Shown here: positions 1 to 6,908 of the stretch, in pieces
Position numbering within the stretch: position 1 is the stretch's first letter
Layout: each line of letters begins with the position of its first letter
Assembly: GCA_900769375.1 (NCBI GenBank)
Contig: CAAGGN010000171.1
Coordinates: 1-13,210, forward strand
Source of the DNA: Clostridia bacterium
GTDB taxonomy: Bacteria; Bacillota; Clostridia; Oscillospirales; Acutalibacteraceae
DNA length: 13,210 bases
Direction: 5' to 3'
Notes under the pieces: generated by a model
What the model was told of the DNA's origin: nothing
The model's database searches: none
The model's input: only the letters and a program-made list of their open reading frames with translations
Made by a program: the position numbers and the translations under genes

Positions 1-555
1 ACAAAACAAGGCAAATTTTATATTTGTGATTTTGTTGATATTGGAATAAATTTTGGTCTTAGAATTAGCGAGGCGTGCAGTCTTAGAGTTGAGGATATTA
101 AGAAAGCAATCTTCGCAGGTGAACTTCACATTAGAAGTGGCAAGGGTGGCAGACCGAGATATATTCCTATAGATTTGGAAGGACAGAGAAAGGTGCTCGT
201 TGACCTTGTTGCCAAATGCGAAAAGAAGGGTATGCAACCCGGTGAGTTTGTTATTAGTGAAAGCCGCAAATATGGTCCCGCAGAAACCGAGAAAAGACTG
301 GAACATTGGCTTCGCAATCACAGGCACAAGTTTACCACACCCGACAGAGATAAAATTGTTAAAAAAGGTTATAAGCCATATACCAAGGAATTAACCTGGC
401 ATGGTCTTCGTTATACCTATGCACAGTGGTGTTACAACTATTATAAAGCACAAGGTTTTGATGCAGAGGCGAAAGTCTCACGCAATCTTGGACATAATCG
501 CAGAAGTACAACAAGAATGTACCTTGCTATGAATTTGCCGAGGAAACGAAAATGA
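1..555 (+). CDS. Tyrosine recombinase/integrase, C-terminal catalytic part (5' end outside window)
   Basis: The reading frame is open from base 1 to the TGA at 553-555 and gives 184 residues of a phage-integrase-type catalytic domain. Visible landmarks, counted from the first codon, are the Arg I box GLRISEACSL (catalytic Arg about residue 21), the beta-hairpin Lys region SGKGGRPRYIPI, the HGLRYTYA box (His-x-x-Arg), the LGHNRRSTTRMYL stretch with its conserved His, and the Tyr nucleophile in RMYL. The N-terminal core-binding domain of a usual ~300-residue protein would lie upstream of the window. All catalytic boxes look intact, so this is probably a functional enzyme cut by the window edge. 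It is read in the same direction as the serine recombinase gene, about 260 bp upstream of it. Its role, whether element excision or a leftover of a nested insertion, is not known. Confidence 0.88.
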   Translation, partial: TKQGKFYICDFVDIGINFGLRISEACSLRVEDIKKAIFAGELHIRSGKGGRPRYIPIDLEGQRKVLVDLVAKCEKKGMQPGEFVISESRKYGPAETEKRLEHWLRNHRHKFTTPDRDKIVKKGYKPYTKELTWHGLRYTYAQWCYNYYKAQGFDAEAKVSRNLGHNRRSTTRMYLAMNLPRKRK

Positions 556-615
556 TAAAAACATTAAAACCTTTTTTACGGCATAAACATTATGTAGGTA
601 AGGAGGACGTGTTAT

Positions 616-825
616 ATGAAGAAAAATAAAACTGAATATATCGTAGTTAATGCGTTCTCCGAAATCAGCGAGGCAGAGCGCAAAGAAAAAATTAACAACT
701 CAATCAGAAGTCTTTGCGTTATGGATATTGAAAAATTATATGAATTAGATTATAATAATAGTGTTGCATTTCACGGCAGCACTCAGGACCTAAGTGGGAA
801 GGAGTGCTTTGAAAATGCTAACTGA
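616..825 (+). CDS. Small hypothetical protein preceding the serine recombinase
   Basis: A 69-residue charged protein starts at ATG 616 behind a strong GGAGG (602-606), 9 nt away. Residues 17-35 are rich in Glu, Lys and Arg and look helical (SEAERKEKINNSIRSL). There is no signal peptide, membrane segment or recognisable catalytic motif. Its end overlaps the serine recombinase start by about 11 nt, and the recombinase's Shine-Dalgarno (796-804) lies inside its last codons, so the two are likely translationally coupled. A short unknown ORF before a large serine recombinase suggests a recombination directionality factor or regulator, but that is inference from position only. I do not recognise a family. 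Confidence 0.75.
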   Translation: MKKNKTEYIVVNAFSEISEAERKEKINNSIRSLCVMDIEKLYELDYNNSVAFHGSTQDLSGKECFENAN

Positions 826-2401
826 AATTGCGGATATTTATGTTCGCCTTTCTTCAGAGGATAGAGATAAGAAAAACAAGACTGACGAGAGCGAAAGTAT
901 CCAAAATCAAAAGACGATGCTAATAAACTACTGTATCGAGAAAGGATGGCAAATTAACGGCATTTACTGTGATGAGGATTACAGTGGTGCCGACGCTTCA
1001 AGACCTGCTTGGAATCAGGTGCTCAAGGACTGCGAAGAAGGCAGATGCACGATAGTTGTCTGCAAAACACAATCACGTTTTTCGCGTGATATGGAGATGA
1101 TTGAACACTTCATTCACGGAAAGTTCCCCGAATGGGGTGTGAGATTTGTTGCGGTTGTTGATAACATTGACACGAATGTTAAAGGCAATAAAAAGACAAG
1201 ACAAATCAACGGGCTTGTAAATGAATGGCAGTTAGAGGAGTTATCGGACAACGTTAAAGCCACTTTAAGTGTTAAACGGAAAAATGGCGAGTTTGTAGGC
1301 TCTTTCGCACCTTACGGATATTTAATTGACCCCGACAACAAGAATCATTTAATTATTGATGAGGTTGCAGCTCCTACAGTTCAGCGAATATTTGATTTAT
1401 ATATCGGTGGACTAGGTTACATAGCAATAGCAAAGATATTAAATGATGAAATGATTCCACCGCCTTGTGTTCACAAAAAGGAGCTTGGCTCTAAGTATTA
1501 TAACGGCAATTATGAGAAGAACAATGCACCGAGGACAACCTGGTCCGATTCGGCTGTTTATGCGATTCTTCGCCGATTTGAGTATACAGGTGCTTTGGTA
1601 CAGGGCAGACAAGAGGTTGTAAACTACAAAACGGGCAAACGCCGTAAAAAGCCGCAAAGTGAGTGGGATATTGTTGAGGATACCCATGAGCCGATTATCT
1701 CTAAAGAAACCTTTTATAAGGCACAGGAGATTAGGTTATCACGTGGTAGAGGCCAAAAAATTCCAAGCGGCAGTTGTTATTCGCTTGCCAAAAAGGTGTT
1801 TTGTGCCGAGTGTGGCAACACAATGTGGAAGATGAGTTATAAGCTGCGTGACGGTAGATATAACTACCTTTCTTGCAGAACTCGTAAAACCACTAACGGA
1901 GTTTGTGATAACGAGCACAGTATTCGCCTTGACGAGTTAGAGCAAATTGTAGTAGATGAAATCAATAAGTTGCTTGATAAATACTACGATAAAAAACAGA
2001 TTGGCAAGTTGGAGGCACCTAAAAAGAAAAGGAATGGTGCTAAAACCTTAGAAACGCAGATTGCCGAGCTCGAAGAAAAGGTCAAGCGGAACGATAACCG
2101 AATGGCTCAGATGTATACCGACAAGTTAGATGGTATCATCACCGTAGAGGAGTTTGCAAAATACCGAGAAAGCTATCAAAAGGAATCCCAAGATACAGAA
2201 AAACGCATCGAAATTTTGAAATCAAAGCTCACCGCATTGTCGGGCGGTGAAACAAAAACGGATACTAAATCGATACTCGAAAAGTACCGGAAAATTGACA
2301 CTCTTACATTTGAGATTGCTGATGAATTTATAAGCAAAATCTTCATTGGAAAGCTACAAAAGAGTGGCAAGAGAGAAATTAAAATTGAGTGGAAAATTTA
2401 G
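815..2401 (+). CDS. Large serine recombinase (site-specific integrase/excisionase)
   Basis: A 528-residue recombinase with the full large-serine architecture. The N-terminal resolvase domain (residues ~5-150) has YVRLSS with the catalytic Ser about residue 13, then ESIQNQ and SRFSRD (87-92). Next comes the recombinase domain (~165-280, starting APYGYLID), then a zinc ribbon with Cys at about 330, 333, 354 and 364, and a long coiled coil (~420-490). The C-terminus resembles the DUF4368-type end seen in TnpX/TndX-like enzymes. ATG 815 was chosen because GGGAAGGAG (796-804) lies 10 nt before it. The in-frame GTG 794 lies before that site and TTG 809 is only 4 nt from it. The gene overlaps the small upstream ORF and ends ~70 bp before the disrupted amidase, so it presumably cuts and joins the ends of this element. 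No frameshift or lost catalytic residue is visible. Confidence 0.95.
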   Translation: MLTEIADIYVRLSSEDRDKKNKTDESESIQNQKTMLINYCIEKGWQINGIYCDEDYSGADASRPAWNQVLKDCEEGRCTIVVCKTQSRFSRDMEMIEHFIHGKFPEWGVRFVAVVDNIDTNVKGNKKTRQINGLVNEWQLEELSDNVKATLSVKRKNGEFVGSFAPYGYLIDPDNKNHLIIDEVAAPTVQRIFDLYIGGLGYIAIAKILNDEMIPPPCVHKKELGSKYYNGNYEKNNAPRTTWSDSAVYAILRRFEYTGALVQGRQEVVNYKTGKRRKKPQSEWDIVEDTHEPIISKETFYKAQEIRLSRGRGQKIPSGSCYSLAKKVFCAECGNTMWKMSYKLRDGRYNYLSCRTRKTTNGVCDNEHSIRLDELEQIVVDEINKLLDKYYDKKQIGKLEAPKKKRNGAKTLETQIAELEEKVKRNDNRMAQMYTDKLDGIITVEEFAKYRESYQKESQDTEKRIEILKSKLTALSGGETKTDTKSILEKYRKIDTLTFEIADEFISKIFIGKLQKSGKREIKIEWKI

Positions 2402-2475
2402 GTGTTTTCCACAGTCAAAAAACGACAAAATATACAAGATTAACAAAAAAGTATAGTATTGGCTAACTCAGCCCA
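2402..2475. other. Candidate right attachment site (attR) of the element
   Basis: The stretch between the recombinase stop and the His codon CAC (2474-2476) of the amidase must contain the element-chromosome junction. Amidase similarity begins at HGGFDGGA. The preceding codons encode Asn-Ser-Ala rather than the expected Asp-x-Gly, so the crossover is probably within about 2468-2475. On the element side TATAC (2431-2435) and GTATA (2451-2455) form an imperfect inverted repeat 15 bp apart, which could be part of a recombinase binding site. The crossover dinucleotide cannot be fixed without the left end. Confidence 0.5.
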
Positions 2476-3037
2476 CGGCGGGTTTGATGGAGGCGCAGTA
2501 GCGGGGGACGGAACGGTAGAAAAAGATATAAATCTTGCAATTTGCAAGAAAATTAAATCTCACCTTCTGTTTAACGGATATGAAGTTATTATGACTCGTG
2601 ACGAGGATACGGGCACCGAAAATATTAAGGGCAGTATCGCAAAGCGTAAGAAAAACGATATGCAAAACCGCCTTAATATGATGAAGGAAAATGGGGAAGC
2701 GATATTTGTGAGTGTTCACTTAAATAAATTCACAACCTCCGCCGCCCGTGGCGCTCAGGTTTTTTATACTCCGAATTTCAAGACGGCAGAGTACCTTGGC
2801 GAGAGTATACAGTCATCAATAATTTCTCTTTTGCAACCCGAAAATACCCGTGTTATAAAACGGGGTAATAGTAGTACATATCTTCTTAAAAACGCTACCG
2901 TACCTGCCGTTATAGTTGAGTGCGGATTTTTAAGCAACAGTATAGATCTTGCCAATTTGAAAACAGATAAATACCAGTCGCAGATGGCATTTGCGATAAC
3001 CGAAGGAATCAGGAATTTTTTAGAAAGCGAAGGATGA
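2459..3037 (+). CDS. cwlD: CwlD-like N-acetylmuramoyl-L-alanine amidase, 5'-truncated by the inserted element
   Basis: This is an Amidase_3-family zinc amidase that cleaves the lactyl-peptide bond in peptidoglycan. CwlD members act in spore-cortex muramic-delta-lactam formation. The visible frame keeps all catalytic residues: His in HGGFDGGA (codon 2474), Glu in VEKD (codon 2519), His in FVSVHLN and Glu in VECGFLSN. YLLKNATVPAVIVECGFLSN-type wording near the end is close to CwlD. Missing are the N-terminal membrane anchor and the first beta strand ending in Asp-x-Gly. The only available start is TTG 2459 with no Shine-Dalgarno, inside element-derived sequence; an in-frame stop lies at 2441-2443. 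The gene is therefore probably silent as it stands, yet restorable by precise excision. Its TGA (3035-3037) lies just before the radA start. Amidase family is certain; the CwlD subtype is likely but not proven. Confidence 0.82.
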   Translation: MANSAHGGFDGGAVAGDGTVEKDINLAICKKIKSHLLFNGYEVIMTRDEDTGTENIKGSIAKRKKNDMQNRLNMMKENGEAIFVSVHLNKFTTSAARGAQVFYTPNFKTAEYLGESIQSSIISLLQPENTRVIKRGNSSTYLLKNATVPAVIVECGFLSNSIDLANLKTDKYQSQMAFAITEGIRNFLESEG

Positions 3038-3042
3038 ATAAA

Positions 3043-4410
3043 ATGGCGCCTAAAACGAAAAAAGCGTTTGTTTGTAGCTCTTGCGGATATGAAAGTCCAA
3101 AATGGACGGGACAGTGCGCAGGATGTGGAGAATGGAACACTATGGTAGAACAGTTGGTTACCGCTCAAAAAAGCAGTTCCACCGTAGCTACAGCAGGCAT
3201 TAAAACTGCCACCGCTAAAAATCTTTATGATATTAAGCCCATGGATGAGCATAGATTTGTTACAGGCATTAAGGAACTTGACAGAGTTTTAGGCGGCGGA
3301 ATTGTAAAGGGCTCCGTGGTGCTTTTAAGCGGTGATCCCGGTATTGGTAAATCAACCATACTTCTGCAGATTTGCGAAGCCGTTAAATCCGAACTTAATG
3401 TTTTGTATGTTTCGGGCGAAGAATCTGCCACACAAATTAAACTCCGCGCCGCACGACTTGGCGTTAAGGGTGATAATATAACGGTTATGACCGAAACCGA
3501 TACTCAGGCAATTTGCGAATACATAACCGCTTCTAAACCCGATTTGGTTATGATAGATTCCATTCAAACCTTGCAGATTGATGAACTTTCTTCCTCTGCG
3601 GGAAGTATAGTTCAGGTTAGGGAATCTACCAATATGCTTTTAAGAACGGGCAAGGGTTTGGATATTCCTATAATAATCGTTGGCCATGTTAATAAGGGCG
3701 GCGATATTGCGGGACCTAAAGTTCTTGAACATATCGTTGATACCGTTCTTTATTTCGAAGGGGAGAGAAATCAGTCCTATAGAGTTCTCAGAGCCATTAA
3801 AAACCGATTTGGCTCAACTAATGAAATCGGCGTTTTTGAAATGGCGGATAAAGGGCTTTTAGAGGTTGAAAATCCTTCTGCAATGATGCTTTCAGGCAGA
3901 ATGAAAAATGTTTCGGGTGACTGTATTACCTGTGTAATTGAAGGCACAAGACCTATTCTTGCCGAGGTGCAAGGACTTGTTACCACTACGGGCTTTGGTA
4001 ATCCAAGAAGAATGTCAACGGGCTTTGATTTTAATCGCCTTAATCTTCTTTTGGCAGTGCTTGAAAAACGCCTTGGACTTTATTTCTCAAATCTTGATAC
4101 TTATCTTAATATCGTAGGTGGTATGAAGGTGGACGAGCCCGCCGCAGATTTAGCGGTGTGTATGGCGCTTGTATCGGGGCTTCGTGATGTGCCTATTGAT
4201 GAAAAAATGATCGCTTTCGGCGAGGTCGGCCTTTCAGGTGAAATACGCAGTGTACCGAGAGCGGCGGCAAGGGTTGTTGAGGCGGCGCGACTTGGTTTCG
4301 AGAAGTGTATTGTTCCCAAATCTTGTCTTAAACAGCTTACTAATATTCCCCAAGGGATTTCGGTTATTGGTGTAAGTAATCTACGGGAAGCCATAGACTT
4401 AGTGAGGTGA
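3043..4410 (+). CDS. radA: RadA, DNA repair/branch-migration ATPase
   Basis: A 455-residue RadA (Sms), a RecA-like motor that drives branch migration of recombination intermediates. From ATG 3043 the order is: a C4 zinc finger (Cys 11, 14, 25, 28), a RecA-type ATPase with Walker A GDPGIGKST (97-105), Walker B LVMIDS, the RadA signature KNRFGS (253-258), and a C-terminal Lon-protease-like domain. Length and domain order are those of the family. ATG 3043 is preferred over ATG 3034 because AAGGA (3030-3034) sits 8 nt before the former and directly abuts the latter; MAPKTKKAFVC is also a typical RadA start. It follows cwlD at 5 bp and would normally be co-transcribed with it, so the element probably affects its expression. 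No promoter is evident within the cwlD remnant. Confidence 0.97.
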   Translation: MAPKTKKAFVCSSCGYESPKWTGQCAGCGEWNTMVEQLVTAQKSSSTVATAGIKTATAKNLYDIKPMDEHRFVTGIKELDRVLGGGIVKGSVVLLSGDPGIGKSTILLQICEAVKSELNVLYVSGEESATQIKLRAARLGVKGDNITVMTETDTQAICEYITASKPDLVMIDSIQTLQIDELSSSAGSIVQVRESTNMLLRTGKGLDIPIIIVGHVNKGGDIAGPKVLEHIVDTVLYFEGERNQSYRVLRAIKNRFGSTNEIGVFEMADKGLLEVENPSAMMLSGRMKNVSGDCITCVIEGTRPILAEVQGLVTTTGFGNPRRMSTGFDFNRLNLLLAVLEKRLGLYFSNLDTYLNIVGGMKVDEPAADLAVCMALVSGLRDVPIDEKMIAFGEVGLSGEIRSVPRAAARVVEAARLGFEKCIVPKSCLKQLTNIPQGISVIGVSNLREAIDLVR

Positions 4411-4414
4411 AGAT

Positions 4415-6127
4415 ATGTTAAACCATTTATATACAAAGCAGGGTAAGAATTTGTCCGACGTTCCTCACTACACATATCCACGCCCAAATTTAAAAAGAAA
4501 ATCCTTTTTCTGTCTTAATGGGCAGTGGGATTTTTGCGCCATAAAAAAGGGAGAAGTTGCGGAATATAACGAAAAAATTATTGTTCCTTTTGTACCCGAA
4601 AGTTTGCTTTCGGGTATTAACCGTACATTTAAAAACGGAACAATATTCTGCTATAAGAAAGAATTTTCCTTACCCCGTGGTTTCAAAAGGACAAGAGTTA
4701 TTTTGCATTTCGGCGCAGTGAATCAAAAGGCAGAGGTGTATCTTAACGGCATTCTTTTAGGCGAACACAAGGGCGGTTATATGCCTTTTTCCTACGACAT
4801 TACCGAAAATCTTTCTAAAAATAATATTTTGGAAGTAAGGGCTAAAAACGATTTTGATGACTTTAATCTGCCTTATGGTAAGCAGTGCAGAAAAAGAGGC
4901 GGTATGTGGTATACCGCGTGTTCGGGAATCTGGCAGACCGTATGGTGCGAAAGCGTGCCCGAAAATTACATTAAAAATATAAAAATCACCGCTGATACCG
5001 AAAGCGCTCTGTTTGAAATTGATGGCGCAGATAGCGGAGAAATCATTATAACTACTAAGGAGGGTAGGGTGGCTTTGCCCTTTAAATACGGCAGAGCGAG
5101 GTACACACCTGAAAACCCTGTTAACTGGTCGCCCGAAAATCCTTATCTTTACTATTGTACCGTCATTGCAGGCGAAGATAAGGTAGAAACTTACTTTGCT
5201 TTAAGAAGCGTCGAAATAAAGGAAATAAACGGCGTTATGAGAACCTGTCTTAATGGTAAGCCCTATTTCTTCCATGGGCTTTTAGACCAAGGATATTTCA
5301 GCGACGGTATATTTACCCCCGCTTCCTTAGAAGTTTACGAGCAGGATATAAAAACCGCCAAAGAGCTTGGTTTTAATATGTTAAGAAAGCATATCAAAAT
5401 CGAGCCGCCCCAGTTTTATTATGACTGCGACCGACTTGGTATGGTTGTTTTTCAGGATATGGTGAATAACGGCAAATATTCTTTCTTCCGCGATACCGCC
5501 CTCCCCACCGTGTGCTTTAAGAAATTACCGCAATTTGCAATGAATCGCACCAGAGCGCAAAAGCAAGAATTCTATAATGCTTTAAAAGAAACGGTAGAGC
5601 ATCTTAATAATTATCCTTCTATCTGTTGTTATACCATCTTTAATGAGGGTTGGGGACAGTTTGATGAGGATGATATGTATCTTCGTATTAAACTTATGAA
5701 AACGGGTCGTCTTATAGATACCGCTTCGGGTTGGTTTAAAACGGAGCATAACGATTTTGAAAGTTTGCATATTTATTTTAAAAAAATCAAAATTAAGCCG
5801 CAGACCAAACCTATCTATCTTTCGGAGTTTGGCGGATATTCTTTCAAACCAACGGGACATATTTTTAACACTAAAGGGACCTTTGGATATAAATTCTTTA
5901 AAAATCGAAAACAATTTGAAAATGCGCTTTTGAAACTTTACGAAAAAGAGGTTATCCCCACCATAAAAACAGGACTTTGCGCCACAGTTTATACTCAACT
6001 TACCGATGTGGAGGATGAAACTAACGGACTTATAAGCTATGATAGAGAAGTGGTTAAGGTAGATAAACGCCGTATGATGAGTATGGCAAATAAAATTTTT
6101 AAGGAATTTAATAAGGTCACAAAATAA
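4415..6127 (+). CDS. Glycoside hydrolase family 2 protein (beta-galactosidase/beta-glucuronidase-like)
   Basis: A 570-residue cytoplasmic GH2 enzyme; there is no signal peptide. The N-terminal jelly-roll sugar-binding domain shows LNGQWDF, AEVYLNGILLGEHKGGYMPF and GMWYTACSGIWQTVW. A central beta-sandwich (~175-260) follows, then a TIM barrel with NMLRKHIK and DRLGMVVFQDM. The acid/base Glu is about residue 411 in FNEGWGQFD and the nucleophile Glu about 471 in LSEFGGYSF. Both catalytic acids are present, so it should be active on a beta-glycoside, but the sugar specificity cannot be read from the sequence. ATG 4415 follows GAGGTGAAG, which overlaps the radA stop, and the gap to radA is only 4 nt, so it is in radA's operon. 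That is an unusual partner for a DNA repair gene and may simply be shared transcription. Confidence 0.92.
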   Translation: MLNHLYTKQGKNLSDVPHYTYPRPNLKRKSFFCLNGQWDFCAIKKGEVAEYNEKIIVPFVPESLLSGINRTFKNGTIFCYKKEFSLPRGFKRTRVILHFGAVNQKAEVYLNGILLGEHKGGYMPFSYDITENLSKNNILEVRAKNDFDDFNLPYGKQCRKRGGMWYTACSGIWQTVWCESVPENYIKNIKITADTESALFEIDGADSGEIIITTKEGRVALPFKYGRARYTPENPVNWSPENPYLYYCTVIAGEDKVETYFALRSVEIKEINGVMRTCLNGKPYFFHGLLDQGYFSDGIFTPASLEVYEQDIKTAKELGFNMLRKHIKIEPPQFYYDCDRLGMVVFQDMVNNGKYSFFRDTALPTVCFKKLPQFAMNRTRAQKQEFYNALKETVEHLNNYPSICCYTIFNEGWGQFDEDDMYLRIKLMKTGRLIDTASGWFKTEHNDFESLHIYFKKIKIKPQTKPIYLSEFGGYSFKPTGHIFNTKGTFGYKFFKNRKQFENALLKLYEKEVIPTIKTGLCATVYTQLTDVEDETNGLISYDREVVKVDKRRMMSMANKIFKEFNKVTK

Positions 6128-6128
6128 A

Positions 6129-6165
6129 ACAGAGATACTTATTTATAAGTAAAGCATCTCTGTTT
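6129..6165 (+). terminator. Hairpin terminator after the GH2 gene
   Basis: ACAGAGAT (6129-6136) pairs with ATCTCTGT (6156-6163), and an inner ACTTAT/ATAAGT stem extends it. The hairpin starts directly after the GH2 stop codon. The following U run is short (three to four), so termination may be partial. It marks the end of the cwlD-radA-GH2 run. Confidence 0.65.
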
Positions 6166-6175
6166 GGGGCGTTTG

Positions 6176-6204
6176 TTGAAATTTTATATATTATATGTTA
6201 ATAT
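6176..6204 (+). promoter_or_regulatory. Sigma-A-type promoter of the zinc-ribbon membrane protein gene
   Basis: TTGAAA (6176-6181) and TAATAT (6199-6204) are separated by 17 bp, close to the vegetative consensus. They lie right after the preceding hairpin and about 30 nt upstream of the next gene's start, so this gene appears to be its own transcription unit. Confidence 0.72.
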
Positions 6205-6235
6205 AGTATCGTAAACTTAAAGGAGGTATTCGGCT

Positions 6236-6844
6236 GTGAGTTATTGTGTTAAATGCGGAAATAAATTAGAAATCGGCGCCGCTTTTTGTACCGAGTGCGG
6301 AGCGCCCGTAGAAAAAGAAAATCCCGTTGCCAACGGGTGCGACGAAGTTCCCGTACAGTCACCGTTTTTTAATGAGGAGTTTGATAGGGAAGAGCGTGAG
6401 TTTCTTGATAACACCCATAAGCTTCTTCGTTGGGAACTTAAAGCTTGGAGTATCGCCTCTAAGGTATGGATTATAATGGGAATTATCTATGCGGTTATGT
6501 TTTCGATTTATGCTATTATCGGAATAGCAATGTCTGCGAGTGATTATTTTCTCGGTGGATTTTTCATAGGATTTGGAACGGTTGCCGCAATACTTGGTGG
6601 CGGTATGTTTATTGGCCTTGGTATAGTAAGCAGAAAGGCGTCTGAAAAGCTTCCGCAGTATATAGACACCGTTTATACCGATTTTTCAATTTCTTATAAA
6701 CGTTGCGGAAATATAGGTATGCTCATTTTCAACGTTCTTTTAGGCGTTGTTTCACCAATTTTCTTTATCATCAATTTTGTTAGAATGAAAGCTAATCGAA
6801 ATGTAATTGAAAGAATAATGAAAAATCAAAACGTTCAGGGATAA
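6236..6844 (+). CDS. Zinc-ribbon membrane protein of unknown function
   Basis: A 202-residue protein starting at GTG 6236, 9 nt after a strong GGAGG (6222-6226). The first 25 residues form a short zinc ribbon of the zinc_ribbon_2 type: Cys 4, 7, 18 and 21 in two CxxCG knuckles. An acidic linker (~40-60) follows, then three predicted membrane segments at about 78-100, 107-131 and 160-183, the second rich in Gly. The basic C-terminus probably faces the cytoplasm. Zinc-ribbon/membrane proteins like this are common in Clostridia and mostly uncharacterised, so no function is assigned. It has its own promoter and terminator and shows no functional link to its neighbours. Confidence 0.85.
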   Translation: MSYCVKCGNKLEIGAAFCTECGAPVEKENPVANGCDEVPVQSPFFNEEFDREEREFLDNTHKLLRWELKAWSIASKVWIIMGIIYAVMFSIYAIIGIAMSASDYFLGGFFIGFGTVAAILGGGMFIGLGIVSRKASEKLPQYIDTVYTDFSISYKRCGNIGMLIFNVLLGVVSPIFFIINFVRMKANRNVIERIMKNQNVQG

Positions 6845-6854
6845 TAAATTAACT

Positions 6855-6908
6855 AAAAAGAGCCCTAAGGTTCTCTACTCAACGAAGAGATCCTTAGGGC
6901 TCTTTTTT
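6855..6908. terminator. Strong bidirectional terminator between convergent genes
   Basis: AAAAAGAGCCCTAAGG (6855-6870) pairs with CCTTAGGGCTCTTTTTT (6892-6908), giving a stem of about 16 bp with a further TTCTCT/AGAGA stem in the loop. It has A runs on one side and T runs on the other, so it works on both strands. It ends the zinc-ribbon gene from the left and the sfsA-zip operon from the right. The zip stop codon (6907-6909) lies at its edge. Confidence 0.93.

Larger units (their letters stand above)
1..2470 (+). mobile_element. Right end of an integrated element inserted in a cwlD-like gene
   Basis: The first ~2.47 kb carries only recombination genes: a tyrosine recombinase part, a small unknown protein and a large serine recombinase. 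It ends where a cwlD-like amidase begins in mid-domain, with no start codon or ribosome binding site of its own. Large serine recombinases commonly sit next to one attachment site of their element, which fits the 70-bp distance between the recombinase stop (2401) and the first amidase-like codons (about 2471). The left end, the cargo and the missing amidase 5' part lie outside the window. The exact boundary is inferred from where protein similarity starts and could be off by about ten bases. Whether the element is a phage, a conjugative element or a small intervening element cannot be told from what is visible. Confidence 0.8.

Noticed and set aside
2444..2473. In-frame codons before the amidase (QKSIVLANSA) as a natural amidase start strand
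   Set aside because: IVL resembles the first strand of amidases, but the spacing to HGG is one residue off, Asp-x-Gly is missing, and there is no ATG/GTG or Shine-Dalgarno. It is treated as element sequence read by chance.
2764..3252. 162-codon open frame on the minus strand over cwlD and radA
   Set aside because: It is antisense to two well-supported genes, has no protein family features and no credible ribosome site.
4101..4487. 128-codon minus-strand frame across the radA-GH2 junction
   Set aside because: Antisense to conserved radA codons, no start signal, no recognisable protein.
5582..5998. 138-codon open frame on the minus strand inside the GH2 gene
   Set aside because: It lies wholly within the catalytic barrel of GH2 and its low-complexity, Phe/Ile/Lys-rich translation is what antisense of an AT-rich gene gives.
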